This document shows, piece by piece, positions 8,805 through 17,313 of a DNA stretch of 64,000 nucleotides. The stretch covers positions 124,001-188,000 of the forward strand of contig CAWABY010000017.1 of NCBI GenBank assembly GCA_963780395.1, written 5' to 3'. Under the pieces are notes generated by a model, which ran no database searches, was not told the origin of the DNA, and saw only the letters and a program-made list of their open reading frames with translations. A program made the position numbers and the translations under genes. The stretch comes from VGBV01 sp963780395. GTDB lineage: Bacteria > Actinomycetota > Thermoleophilia > Solirubrobacterales > 70-9. Each line of letters begins with the position of its first letter. Position 1 is the stretch's first letter.

Positions 8805-9620
8805 GTGGCCGAGGGGCTGCCGATCACCTTCCTCTCCGACTACGGCGACTCCGATGAGTTCGCCGGCGTCTGTCGCGCGGTGATCCGGCAGATCGCCCCG
8901 GACGCGCCGCTGATCGACCTCACCCACGGGATCGGGCGACAGGGGATCCGCCACGGGGCGCTGGCGCTCGCCAACGCGCTGCCGTTCTGCCCCCCCGGCG
9001 TTCACCTGGCCGTGGTCGATCCCGGCGTCGGCGGCCCCCGGCGGGCGGTCGCGGTGACGACGATGGAAGAGGGACGCTTCCTGGTCGGCCCCGACAACGG
9101 CCTGCTGGCGCCGTCGATCGAGCGTTTCGGCGGCGCCGCGCGGGCGATCGACCTTGCGAACTCCCCCTTCCGCCTGGAGCCCGTCTCGGCCACCTTCCAC
9201 GGCAGGGACCTGTTCGCGCCGGTCGCCGCGCACCTGGCGCTGGGCGCGAGGCTGGACGAGGCCGGCGAGAAGTTCGAGCCCGCGGAGCTGACCGCCCTCG
9301 AGCTGCCCACCCCCACCGTCGAGGCCGGGCGCGTGGTCGCGCACGCGCTCTACTCGGACCGCTACGGGAACGTGTCGCTTGACCTGGACCCCGAGGGCGC
9401 GGCCGCGGGATCGCTCGTTCCCGGCGGCCGCATCGAGGTGCGCGCGCCCGACGGGCGCTTCGAGGCGAGCTGGACAGACACCTTTGTGGACGTCGGGCGA
9501 GGCGAGCTGCTGCTGTACCGCAGCTCATCGGGGCGAATGGTCCTGGGGGTCAACGGCGGCAGCGCCGCCGGCCTGCTCGACCTGGACCCGGACGACGAGG
9601 TCGAGCTACGCCCGCTCTAG
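8805..9620 (+). CDS. S-adenosylmethionine hydrolase (DUF62 / SAM hydroxide adenosyltransferase)
   Basis: Protein of 271 residues in the DUF62 family, relatives of fluorinase and chlorinase that use water instead of halide and split SAM into adenosine and methionine. The family marks are ITFLSDYGDSDEF at the N-terminus, AVVDPGVGGPRRAV holding the catalytic Asp and Arg, VGPDNGLL, and FHGRDLFAPVAAHLA holding the His; together these make the Asp-Arg-His water-activating set. The beta-barrel C-terminal domain includes YSDRYGNVSLDL. The GTG at 8805 was chosen; a TTG at 8793 is possible. It sits in tandem with birA. The physiological role in bacteria is not settled. Confidence 0.88.
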   Translation: MAEGLPITFLSDYGDSDEFAGVCRAVIRQIAPDAPLIDLTHGIGRQGIRHGALALANALPFCPPGVHLAVVDPGVGGPRRAVAVTTMEEGRFLVGPDNGLLAPSIERFGGAARAIDLANSPFRLEPVSATFHGRDLFAPVAAHLALGARLDEAGEKFEPAELTALELPTPTVEAGRVVAHALYSDRYGNVSLDLDPEGAAAGSLVPGGRIEVRAPDGRFEASWTDTFVDVGRGELLLYRSSSGRMVLGVNGGSAAGLLDLDPDDEVELRPL

Positions 9621-9622
9621 GC

Positions 9623-10321
9623 AGCCCGCACCGCCATTACCGGCGCACCGACTCCACCAACGCCCGTGCGAGGGAGCTGGCCCTGGAGGGAGCGCCGGGG
9701 GGCCTCGTCGTCACCGCCGCCGAGCAGAGCGCGGGCCGGGGCCGGCAGGGGCGCAGCTGGTTCGCGCCCGCGGGCTCGGCGCTGCTCTACTCGGCGCTGC
9801 TGCGCCCGCTCGGGGAGCGCCCGCTGCTGCCGCTGGCGGCCCCGCTCGCGGTCTGCGAGGCCGCCGAGGCGATCTCCGAGGTGCGATGCGGCGTCAAGTG
9901 GCCGAACGACGTCTGGATCGCCGATCGCAAGCTGGCCGGGGTGCTGATCGAGTCGCGGCCTGGCGCCGACGGCTGGGCGGTGATCGGCGTAGGGCTCAAC
10001 GTCGCCGTCCCCCGGGCTGAGTTCCCCGCCGACTTGACCGGGACCGCGACCTCGCTGCTCGTCGAGGGCGCGGCTGACGCCACGGTCGAAGCCGCGCGGG
10101 GGGCGCTCAACGACGCGCTCGGCCACTGGCTCGACGCTCCCGAGGGCGAGGTCCTGGCCGAGTTCCGCGCCCGCGACGCCCTCGCCGGCAGGCGGGTCGG
10201 CTGGGAGCGGGATGCGGGCGTGGTGGCCGGCATCGACGACTCCGGGCACCTACTGGTGGACACCGATCGAGGCGAGCGGGTGGCGCTGGGCGCGGGCGAG
10301 GTCCACCTCGCCGTCTCCTGA
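9623..10321 (+). CDS. birA: biotin--[acetyl-CoA-carboxylase] ligase (start not identifiable)
   Basis: Biotin protein ligase without the N-terminal DNA-binding domain, so a ligase but not the BirA-type repressor. The frame shows HYRRTDSTNARARELA, the AAEQSAGRGRQGRSWFAP biotin/AMP loop, KWPNDVW with the catalytic Lys, KLAGVLIE and GVGLNVAVP, then the small C-terminal SH3-like domain (RVGWERDAGVVAGID). No ATG, GTG or TTG lies in frame before the conserved region: the first is the ATG at 9881, inside the catalytic core. Either the start codon is unusual or one base is wrong near 9615-9635. The product would charge biotin carboxyl carrier proteins. Confidence 0.82.
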   Translation, partial: SPHRHYRRTDSTNARARELALEGAPGGLVVTAAEQSAGRGRQGRSWFAPAGSALLYSALLRPLGERPLLPLAAPLAVCEAAEAISEVRCGVKWPNDVWIADRKLAGVLIESRPGADGWAVIGVGLNVAVPRAEFPADLTGTATSLLVEGAADATVEAARGALNDALGHWLDAPEGEVLAEFRARDALAGRRVGWERDAGVVAGIDDSGHLLVDTDRGERVALGAGEVHLAVS

Positions 10322-10348
10322 GCCGCGGCCAACCGCTCTTGTAGGGGC

Positions 10349-12919
10349 CTAGGCCTCTTCCAGCTCGGCGTCGCCCTCGGGCAGGTCCTCGAGGCCCTCG
10401 TCATCGGGTTCGTCGGCCTCGGCGCCGTTGGCCGAGGAGGAGGCGTTGCCGCCCCCCGCCCCCTTCGCGGTGGCGGCCCTGCCGCCCTTCCTGGCGCCGC
10501 CCCTGGCGGCTCCATTCCTGGCGCCCTGGCCCGATCCCTTGCGCTTGCGCCGGCGGCGGCGCGAGCCCGACTTGGGGAAGTTCCGCAGCAGCTCGCGGGC
10601 CACGCCAGAGGGCTTTCGGGCCGCGCGCATGCGGGCGCCGCGCAGCACCTCCTCGCCCTCCGGGGTGTGCGCGACGGCCGCTGCCAGCAGCGCCGCCTGC
10701 AGCCGCCGGTCCTGGTTGCGCGAGGCGTGCACGAGGCGGCGGGCGTTGCGCCCGTGGGCGCGGCCGGATGAGTTGACCAGCAGGCCCAGCAGACGCTTGG
10801 TCTCGGGCCAGCGCTGCACGGCGTACTCCTCGTGCAGGTCCCGCGTGTAGCCGGCCAGGCGCCAGACCCAGGCCTGGGCCTGGTCGCGGCGGCCGATGCG
10901 GCGCTCGGCGAGCGCCTCCAGCAGCACCCGGGTGCCGGCGCGGCGGTCGTCGCGCGACCAGGTGCCGACGGTGTCGATCGCGTCGTCGAAGGCCTCGGGG
11001 TCGCGCAGCGTCGCGATCTCGGCCAGAGCCTTGATCCGCAGCTGCGAGTTGCGGTTGCGCTGAACGCAGGTGAGCAGGAAGCGGCGGCGCAGCTCCTTGG
11101 TGGCGTCGTGCTGCAGCATCGCCTTGGCGCGCCGCCAGCCCGAGGGGTTGACCCGGGCGCCTGCCAGGGCCGCCCACACGTGCTGCTCGGCGTGGTCGAG
11201 GTTCTCGACCGCGATCCGCCACAGCTCCCGCTCGAGCACCCGCAGCCGCTTGTCGGCGACGTCGGAGACGGGCACGACGCGCTTCTCGACGCGCACCCGG
11301 CGCCCGCGGCCGCGGCGCACCGGCCCGACCACGATCGCGCCGCCGCGATAGACGTCACGGTCGAGCAGGCTGTGGAGGGTGACGATCGTCTCGTCGTGGG
11401 TGGTCGCCGGGTGGACGAAGTCGATCACCAGGCCCGCCTCCTTGCCGGGGTTGCGGCGGGTGACGCGGCCGACGCGCTGCTGATAGACGCGCCGCGACGC
11501 GGTCGGGGCCAGGTGCATGCAGATCGTCGCGCGGGGGGAGTTCCAGCCCTCGGCCAGCAGCATCGCGTTGCAGAGGACGTCGACCTCGCCTCGCTCGAAG
11601 CCGGCGAGGATCTCGGCCAGCTCGCGCTTCGGGGTCTCGCCCGAGACGGCCTTGGCGTTGATGCCGGCGTCCTGGAAGGCCTTGGCGACGTTGTTCGCGT
11701 GCTTGACCCCGGCGGTGTAGAGCACGCCGGCGACCTTGCGGAAGCGCGACTTGTAGAGGTCGGCGATGGCGACGTTGAAGGGCGTCTGGTCGAGCAGCTT
11801 CGCCAGCTCCTCCTGGTCGAAGTCCTGGTCCACCTCGCCCTTGCGCAGGGGCACCTTGGCGATCGTGCGCACGCCGGGCCCCGGCGGGATGCGGATGCAG
11901 CGCAGCGGGGCGATCACTCCGCGCCTGGCGGCCTGGGCGAGGTCGAAGCGTGAGGTCTGGGTCGGGAAGAGGTCGGCGACGTGCCGCGCGATCAGTGCCC
12001 CGGTCGCGGTCATGCCGATGAACACCGGGCCGACCCAGGAGCGGATGCAGGCGCTGGTCTTCTCGCCGAGCGCGGTGTGGGCCTCGTCGCAGATCACGAT
12101 CGAGTAGGCGTCGCTGATGCGGCCGGCGTTGCGCACGAACCACTGGTAGGTCTCGACCGTGACGGGGCCGTAGGGATGGTCGGCGTCTTCAAGCAGCGGC
12201 GGGGACAGACGCTCGCCGTAGCCGCGGTCGGAGATCTCGCCGATGAACTGGTCGACCAGGTTGCGGCGGTGGGTGAGGATGAGGATGCCGCCGGTGCGCG
12301 AGGCCTCGATGAAGCCGACCGCGGCGACGGTCTTGCCGGCCCCGGTGGCGTGCTCGAACCAGAAGCGCCGGTCAGCGCCCGGGTCCTCGGGCACCTCATC
12401 GGTGACGTCCTCGTCCTCCTCGGCCTCGTCCCAGTCCTTGGGCTCCTCGTCGGGCTCGAGCGCGTCGTCGTCGGCGGCGTCGAGGGCCTCGCCGTTGCTG
12501 CTCGCCGCGGCCGCTCCGTTCCCGGCCGCCTTGGCGGCGCCGGCGCCGTTCGAGGGCTTGCCGTTCTGCTGCTCGAGCTCGGCGATCAAGGCCGCCAGCG
12601 TGCCCGAGAGCGCGTCCACCTGGTGCTCGTTCAGCTCGGCGCCGTCGGCCAGGTGCGGGACCTCCTCGTCCAGCAGGCGCTCCAGCCCGAGCATCAGCGA
12701 GTAGTCGCGCCGCCACTCGATCGAAGGAGCCTCGTTGCCGGCGTCGATCTCGGCAAGCGCCGCGTCCAGCGCCCGGCGCCGGGCCGTGCCGGGCGCGAGG
12801 TCCTTGGGCTTCTCGCCTTCGAGCAGGAAGGGCTCGCGCGCGAACTCGCGAGCGCGCTCGATATCGGCGGCGGTTGGCGCCTTCGCCGCTTTCGCGGCCA
12901 CTTTGGTGGTTTCAGCCAT
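10349..12919 (-). CDS. SF2 DEAD/DEAH-type helicase with acidic linker and basic tail
   Basis: Superfamily 2 helicase or translocase of 856 residues. Walker A is ATGAGKT at about residue 190, motif II is DEAH in VICDEAHTAL at about 278, motif III is MTATG, and motif VI is QQRVGRVTRR at about 476. The first 190 residues hold a helical region, an Ala/Gly/Asn linker and a strongly acidic stretch (DEAEEDEDVTDEVPEDPGAD) directly before Walker A. Residues about 560-770 form an all-helical region rich in RR and LL pairs, and the tail from about 785 is very basic (RRRRRKRKG), then acidic. The ATG at 12919 was chosen over an upstream in-frame start. It stands alone between birA and a divergent gene. 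Its substrate is unknown; the basic tail suggests nucleic acid binding. Confidence 0.8.
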   Translation of the reverse strand: MAETTKVAAKAAKAPTAADIERAREFAREPFLLEGEKPKDLAPGTARRRALDAALAEIDAGNEAPSIEWRRDYSLMLGLERLLDEEVPHLADGAELNEHQVDALSGTLAALIAELEQQNGKPSNGAGAAKAAGNGAAAASSNGEALDAADDDALEPDEEPKDWDEAEEDEDVTDEVPEDPGADRRFWFEHATGAGKTVAAVGFIEASRTGGILILTHRRNLVDQFIGEISDRGYGERLSPPLLEDADHPYGPVTVETYQWFVRNAGRISDAYSIVICDEAHTALGEKTSACIRSWVGPVFIGMTATGALIARHVADLFPTQTSRFDLAQAARRGVIAPLRCIRIPPGPGVRTIAKVPLRKGEVDQDFDQEELAKLLDQTPFNVAIADLYKSRFRKVAGVLYTAGVKHANNVAKAFQDAGINAKAVSGETPKRELAEILAGFERGEVDVLCNAMLLAEGWNSPRATICMHLAPTASRRVYQQRVGRVTRRNPGKEAGLVIDFVHPATTHDETIVTLHSLLDRDVYRGGAIVVGPVRRGRGRRVRVEKRVVPVSDVADKRLRVLERELWRIAVENLDHAEQHVWAALAGARVNPSGWRRAKAMLQHDATKELRRRFLLTCVQRNRNSQLRIKALAEIATLRDPEAFDDAIDTVGTWSRDDRRAGTRVLLEALAERRIGRRDQAQAWVWRLAGYTRDLHEEYAVQRWPETKRLLGLLVNSSGRAHGRNARRLVHASRNQDRRLQAALLAAAVAHTPEGEEVLRGARMRAARKPSGVARELLRNFPKSGSRRRRRKRKGSGQGARNGAARGGARKGGRAATAKGAGGGNASSSANGAEADEPDDEGLEDLPEGDAELEEA

Positions 12920-13113
12920 GAGGCTCTGTGATCCGGCGCTCCTCGCCAGTCGAAGCACAGGGCGAGGGGCGATACAGCCTGATCGTGGGGCGCCCCGGGA
13001 GCTTCACTTGCTCCGGACCCCCCTCCCGGGCCCAGGAACTGAATGGGCCGTTAAGCAATATAAAGCAACGAGAACTACAAACCGCGGTCCCAGACGAAGG
13101 ATGTGAACGTTTC
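12920..13113. promoter_or_regulatory. divergent intergenic region with an AT-rich patch
   Basis: This 194-bp region separates the helicase start from the TlpA-like gene. Around 13051-13080 there is an AT-rich patch (TTAAGCAATATAAAGC) in otherwise GC-rich DNA, the best candidate for promoters of either gene. No clear -35/-10 pair can be assigned. Confidence 0.3.
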
Positions 13114-13703
13114 TTGACTTCCGCGCCGCGCAGCCTCCTCCTCCCCCTCTTGGGTCTTGCGGCGCTGTGCGTGCTGGCCCTGGGCGCCTGCGGATCGGAC
13201 GAGGGCGCCGGCAACCCGGACTCCGAGCTCTCCACCGAGCAGGCCTCCGCCCCGCTCGAGGACGCCCCGCCGCAGCTGGTCGCCATTCGCGATCAGGCGA
13301 ACGAGCTGCTGGATGGCGGCACAGAGGCCTTCGACGGGCGCCTGGCCGAGTTGCGGGGCACGCCCGTCGTCGTCAACAAGTGGGCCTCGTGGTGCGGCCC
13401 GTGCCGCCTGGAGTTCCCCTTCTTCCAGTCCCAGGCCGACGAGCGCGGCGCCGAGGTCGCCTTCCTCGGCGTGCTCTCCGACGACTCCGAGGACGCGGGC
13501 GCCACCTTCCTCGAGGAGCTGCCGCTTCCCTATCCCTCGTACATCGACCCCGACCAGGACATCGCGGCGGAGATCGACGCGCCCCAGAACTTCCCCGCGA
13601 CCGAGCTTCTACGACTCCAAGGGCGAGCTCGTCTACACGCGCCAGGGCGGCTACGCCGACGAGCAGGCAGCTCGCCGCGGACATCGAGCGCTACGCGCGC
13701 TAG
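13114..13703 (+). CDS. TlpA/ResA-like thioredoxin lipoprotein (two frameshifts)
   Basis: Exported thiol-disulfide oxidoreductase of about 195 residues after correction. A lipoprotein signal ends in LALGAC (lipobox), followed by an acidic linker. The thioredoxin fold shows VVVNKWASWCGPCRLEFPFF with the redox pair CGPC, and cis-Pro context NFPATEFYD. Two extra bases, at about 13606 and 13666, break the C-terminus; removing both gives FYDSKGELVYTRQGGYADEQ and then a clean end at TAG 13701-13703. The start is taken as TTG 13114, which places the basic residues right before the hydrophobic core. A role in cytochrome c maturation is likely for the family and fits the Ccm genes 9 kb away. Confidence 0.75.
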
Positions 13704-13750
13704 GACGCCGGGTTCAGTCGCACCGCAAGCCGAGGAATGGATGTCGGATA

Positions 13751-14232
13751 ATGGAAGTCGTGGATGTCGTAATCGTGATCGCCGCGTCGCCGTGCTGCTG
13801 CTGCTGGTCGAGCTGCTGCTGCCCACCGGGGGAGTGCTGGCGCTGATCGGCGCCGCGGGGTTGGTCGCGGCGGGGATCGTCTCCCTGAGCGAGGACGACG
13901 ACGCCGCGGACTACGTCGGCCCGGGGCTGATCACCCTCGGGGTGCTCTCGATCGCGACCTTCTTCATCATCACGCCGAAGATCATCCGCGCCCACCGCGA
14001 CGAGCCGGTGCGCACTGGGTGGGAGGAGCTGATCGGCCTCGACGCCGAGGTGCGCGATGCGCTCGACCCGCTGGGCCAGGTCTGGATCGAGGGAGCCCTG
14101 TGGAAGGCCCGCGCCGCCGACGGGGACGCCCCGATCGCGATCGGCAATAGAGTGCGGATCGAGTCGGTTGACGGGCTGACGCTGATCGTGCGCCCGGCCG
14201 ACAGCCAGGGAACTACGAGGAAAGCGAGCTGA
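13751..14232 (+). CDS. NfeD-like membrane protein (one frameshift)
   Basis: Small NfeD-family protein of about 160 residues. The N-terminus is MEVVDVVIVIA, then a run of Leu/Val helices (VLLLLVELLLPTGGVLALIGAAGLV), a second helix (GLITLGVLSIATFFII) and a C-terminal OB-fold with the family pattern LIGLDAEVRDALDPLGQVWIEG and IGNRVRIESVDGLTLIV. One base appears to be missing after 13786, where GCCGCGTCGCC should read GCCGCGGTCGCC; this joins the start to the rest. The adjacent slipin gene is 3 bp downstream. NfeD and SPFH proteins are usual partners in membrane microdomain organisation. Confidence 0.78.
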
Positions 14233-14235
14233 GAG

Positions 14236-15003
14236 ATGGCAGTCGCAATCGGGATCGCCGTAGTCGTCGTCTTCTTCCTGCTCTTCTTCCTCGGCTCCTC
14301 GATCCGGGTCCTGCGCGAGTACGAGCGCGGCGTCATCTTCCGCCTCGGGCGCCTGATCGCCCAGAAGGGCCCGGGACTGATCCTGCTGATCCCGGTGATC
14401 GACCGCATGGTCCGCGTCGACCTGCGGACGGTGACGCTGAACGTGCCGCCGCAGGAGGTGATCACGCGCGACAACGTTCCCTCTCGCGTCAACGCGGTCG
14501 CCTACTTCCGCGTGATCGACCCGAACCGCGCCATCACCGAGGTCGAGAACTTCCTGCTCGCCACCTCGCAGATCGCCCAGACGGCGATGCGCTCGGTGCT
14601 GGGCAAGGCCGAGTTGGATCAGCTGCTGGCAGAGCGCGAGCGCCTGAACGAGGACCTGCAGAAGATCATCGACGAGCAGACCGAGCCCTGGGGCGTGAAG
14701 GTGACCACGGTCGAGATCAAGGACGTCGAGATCCCCGAGCAGATGCAGCGCGCGATGGCCCGGCAGGCCGAGGCCGAACGCGAGCGGCGCGCCAAGATCA
14801 TCGCCGCCGAGGGCGAGTTCCAGGCCGCCCAGAAGCTCGCCGATGCCGCCGACATCATCAGCAAGAACCCCGCGACCCTGCAGCTGCGCTACCTGCAGAC
14901 GCTGCTGGAGATGGGCGTGAACCAGAACACGACGATCGTCTTCCCGATCCCGATCGAGTTCATGGACGCCTTCCAGCAGTTCCGGGCCAAGGCCGGCGCC
15001 TAG
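14236..15003 (+). CDS. slipin / SPFH (band 7) domain protein
   Basis: Protein of 255 residues with an N-terminal membrane anchor (VVVVFFLLFFLGSSI), the SPFH signature beginning VLREYERGVIFRLGR, and a helical region rich in Glu/Arg/Ala (ARQAEAERERRAKIIAAEGE) that drives oligomerisation. Slipins form ring-like assemblies at the membrane and work with NfeD proteins, encoded here immediately upstream. Length and motif order match bacterial slipins. A function in membrane quality control or fluidity is inferred from the family only. Confidence 0.9.
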   Translation: MAVAIGIAVVVVFFLLFFLGSSIRVLREYERGVIFRLGRLIAQKGPGLILLIPVIDRMVRVDLRTVTLNVPPQEVITRDNVPSRVNAVAYFRVIDPNRAITEVENFLLATSQIAQTAMRSVLGKAELDQLLAERERLNEDLQKIIDEQTEPWGVKVTTVEIKDVEIPEQMQRAMARQAEAERERRAKIIAAEGEFQAAQKLADAADIISKNPATLQLRYLQTLLEMGVNQNTTIVFPIPIEFMDAFQQFRAKAGA

Positions 15004-15009
15004 CGCCGC

Positions 15010-15483
15010 TTGAGCGCCCGCTGCCGCTTGACCGTCACCGTCCGGCCGACCGAGGCCCCCGATGAGGTCGCCGCCGCGCACGACCTGCGCCGGCGCGTCT
15101 TCCTCGGCGAGCAGCAGGTGGACGCCTCCGACGAGTTCGACGAGTTCGAGGCCACCTCGACCCAGATGGTCGCCCTCGATGAGGGCGGCGTCGTCGCGAC
15201 CTGCCGCCTGCGCGCCTACGGCGAGGGCGGAGTGGAGAGGAAGCTCGAGCGGATGGCGGTCGAGCGCCGCCTCCGCGGCCTCGGCGTGGGCACCCGGCTG
15301 CTCGAGGGCGCCGAGCGGCTCGCGCGCGAGCAGGGGGCCGAGCGGATGGTGGTGCACGCCCAGACCCAAGCGCGCGACTTCTACGCCGCCAACGGCTACG
15401 AGCCCGAGGGCGATCTGTTCATGGAGGCCGGGATCGAGCACGTCCGCATGAGCAAACCCCTCGCTCCGAGCGATGAGCGCTGA
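15010..15483 (+). CDS. GNAT-family N-acetyltransferase
   Basis: A 157-residue acetyltransferase. The N-terminal DLRRRVFLGEQQVD is typical of the ElaA-like branch. The acetyl-CoA motif A is ERMAVERRLRGLGVGTRLLEGAE-like, with the RGLGVGTRLL pyrophosphate loop. Late motifs AQTQARDFYAANGYEPEGD are conserved. The start is TTG 15010, with TTG 15028 as an alternative. Its 3' end overlaps the start of the galT-like gene by 11 bp, which suggests co-translation. The substrate is unknown. Confidence 0.85.
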   Translation: MSARCRLTVTVRPTEAPDEVAAAHDLRRRVFLGEQQVDASDEFDEFEATSTQMVALDEGGVVATCRLRAYGEGGVERKLERMAVERRLRGLGVGTRLLEGAERLAREQGAERMVVHAQTQARDFYAANGYEPEGDLFMEAGIEHVRMSKPLAPSDER

Positions 15484-16528
15484 CGCGCCCCAGCCGCAGG
15501 TCCGGATCGACCAGCTGACCGGGCTGCGCACGCTGCTCGCCGCCGGGCGAGCCGACCGGCCCATCGAGCTGAAGCCGGCGACGCGGGACACACTGGATCA
15601 GAGCGAGTGCCCCTTCTGCGAGGGCAACGAGGACAAGACGCCGCCCGAGGTCTGGGCCGACCGCCCGGGCGGAGGCGCCGCCGACGGTCCGGGTTGGCGC
15701 GCCCGCGCGGTCCCCAACCTCTATCCGGCGCTCGCGGGGCAACCGGGCCCTGCAGCGGGCGAGGCGACCGGCCCCGGCGCGCCCGCCGACCCGCTGCGCG
15801 CCTCCGCCCGGGTCGGCGAGCCCGACCTGTTCTCGTCGGCGCCGGCGAGTGGGGCGCACGAGGTGATCATCAGCTCTCCCAGGCATCGGACCTCGCTGGC
15901 CGCCCTCGACGAGGGCGAGCTGGCCGCCGCGGTCGGGGCCTGGCGCGCGCGCATGGGCGCGCACGCCGAGGGCCACCCCTGCGTGCAGCTGATCGTCAAC
16001 GAAGGCGGCGGCGCCGGCGCCAGCCTCGAGCACTCCCACGCGCAGCTGTACGCGCTCGACTTCGTGCCGGTGCTGATCGCCCGCGAGCGCGAGCGCTTCA
16101 CTGCCTACAACCAGCAGACGATGGGGGGCGACCTGCTCGCCGACATCGCCTCAGAGGAGGTGCGCCGCCGCGAGCGCCTGGTTGCGATCGACGACGAGGC
16201 GATGGTGATCTGCCCCTGGGCCTCGCGCTCCCCGTTCGAGCTGCGGGTGATCCCACGAACGGCCGCGGGCCGGTTCGAGGCCGACGGCGAGGTCGGGGTC
16301 GGCGCCCTGGGCACCGCCCTTCGCGCCCTGCGCGAGCGCTTCGGCGAGGCGCTGGAGCTGAACCTCTGGGTCCGCACCGCCCCGCGCGACGCCGAGGTCT
16401 TCCACTGGCATATCGACATCGCCCCCCGGCTCGCGATCAAGGCCGGGTTCGAGCTCGCCACCGGCGTCGACATCAACATCTTCCCCCCCGAGCGCGCCGC
16501 ATCAGAGCTGCGCGACTCCCTCGGCTAG
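15473..16528 (+). CDS. galactose-1-phosphate uridylyltransferase family protein
   Basis: HIT-superfamily nucleotidyl transferase of 351 residues. CPFCEGNE gives the N-terminal zinc-type cysteines, EHSHAQL carries the HxHxQ active-site pattern, and FHWHIDIAPR near the end is the second histidine cluster typical of GalT. GalT exchanges UMP between UDP-glucose and galactose-1-phosphate in the Leloir pathway, but several related actinobacterial enzymes act on other nucleotide substrates, and no galK or galE is near. An Ala/Gly/Pro-rich insert at about residues 75-120 is not part of the core. Confidence 0.78.
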   Translation: MSADAPQPQVRIDQLTGLRTLLAAGRADRPIELKPATRDTLDQSECPFCEGNEDKTPPEVWADRPGGGAADGPGWRARAVPNLYPALAGQPGPAAGEATGPGAPADPLRASARVGEPDLFSSAPASGAHEVIISSPRHRTSLAALDEGELAAAVGAWRARMGAHAEGHPCVQLIVNEGGGAGASLEHSHAQLYALDFVPVLIARERERFTAYNQQTMGGDLLADIASEEVRRRERLVAIDDEAMVICPWASRSPFELRVIPRTAAGRFEADGEVGVGALGTALRALRERFGEALELNLWVRTAPRDAEVFHWHIDIAPRLAIKAGFELATGVDINIFPPERAASELRDSLG

Positions 16529-16531
16529 GCT
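16526..16531 (+). promoter_or_regulatory. putative -10 box overlapping the galT-like stop codon
   Basis: TAGGCT comprises the TAG stop of the preceding gene plus GCT, and lies 8 nt before the GTG start at 16540. The arrangement resembles the other TANNNT boxes placed just before start codons in this window. Confidence 0.3.
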
Positions 16532-16539
16532 GCCCGCTC

Positions 16540-17181
16540 GTGCCACCGGTCCCCCGCCCGATCCCCCGCTTCATCGCGGACGCCAGCGTCGAGGGCCTGC
16601 CCTACGGCCGCTGGGCCCAGCAGCTGCGCGAGGCCTTCGCCAAGGCGTGCGAGCCGCACGTCGCGGAGGCCGGCGGCCCGCCGGGCGAGCTCACCTGGTT
16701 TCCCGAGCGCGGCTGGGGCGGCCGCGTCTATGCCCCCGCGATCGCCGCGGTGGACGGCGCCGCCAGGACCAGCGAGTACTTCGGCTACGTCTCCTTCGTC
16801 CGCGGCGAGGACGGCAGCCCCTCCGACCTGAAGGCGGTCGCAGACTTCACCGACGTCGTGGTCGAGGACAACCCCGACTGGGAGATCGACCTGAACGAGG
16901 AGGTGATCGGCACCTGGCGCGGCGAGGGCGAGCGCCGGGCCGACGTCACCCTCGTCTGGGGCACGCCGATGGTCCGGGGCTCCCAGGCGGCGACGGCCGA
17001 GCTGGACGGCGACACCGTCGACCAGGCCCCCGTCAGCGACGAGCGCTTCACCCTGATCGCCCTCGACGCCGTCAAGGGCTTCCCCGACGACCTCTACATG
17101 GAGCTGGCGCTGTGGACCAACAAGGGCGCCGAGCTCGCCCGCGAGAGCCTCTACGACGCATCCGAGCCCGAAGCGTCCTAG
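16540..17181 (+). CDS. conserved hypothetical protein
   Basis: Protein of 213 residues starting at GTG. It looks cytosolic: no signal peptide and no membrane segment. It is acidic and rich in aromatic residues, with segments such as LPYGRWAQQLREAF, ELTWFPERGWGGRVYAPA, TSEYFGYVSFVRGE and DADFTDVVVEDNPDW-like stretches alternating strand and loop. It contains a repeated acidic Asp/Glu pattern but no recognised catalytic motif. It directly follows the galT-like gene and appears to be read from its own leaderless promoter or the same transcript. No function is proposed. Confidence 0.7.
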   Translation: MPPVPRPIPRFIADASVEGLPYGRWAQQLREAFAKACEPHVAEAGGPPGELTWFPERGWGGRVYAPAIAAVDGAARTSEYFGYVSFVRGEDGSPSDLKAVADFTDVVVEDNPDWEIDLNEEVIGTWRGEGERRADVTLVWGTPMVRGSQAATAELDGDTVDQAPVSDERFTLIALDAVKGFPDDLYMELALWTNKGAELARESLYDASEPEAS

Positions 17182-17223
17182 GTGGGACCCGCCCGCTTAA
17201 ATCGCCCCAACGCCGAAGTCCAG

Positions 17224-17229
17224 TAGCTT
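17224..17229 (+). promoter_or_regulatory. putative -10 box for the copper-radical oxidase gene
   Basis: TAGCTT would start transcription near 17236 and give a leader of about 78 nt containing the hairpins described separately. No clear -35 element is visible at normal spacing. Confidence 0.3.
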
Positions 17230-17235
17230 GGCATC

Positions 17236-17313
17236 GACGAGCAGGTCGCCTGCTGCTTTTCTCCCGGCAGGTGAAACCCGGTTTCTTCCGGCTGTGTGGC
17301 CGGAGAAGGTTTG
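17236..17313 (+). promoter_or_regulatory. structured 5' leader with hairpin over the ribosome-binding site
   Basis: The leader contains GCAGG-TCG-CCTGC (17241-17253) and, next to the start codon, TCCGGC-TGTGTG-GCCGGA (17287-17304). The Shine-Dalgarno GGAGAAGG (17302-17309) overlaps the 3' arm of the second hairpin, so folding would partly hide it. Between them lies CCCGGCAGGTGAAACCCGG, which could pair in more than one way. It matches no riboswitch class that I can name. Confidence 0.4.

Noticed and set aside
17236..17313. Known riboswitch (cobalamin, ydaO or c-di-GMP type) before the copper oxidase
   Set aside because: Only short hairpins agree; the conserved cores of these classes are absent. 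Kept as an unassigned structured leader.
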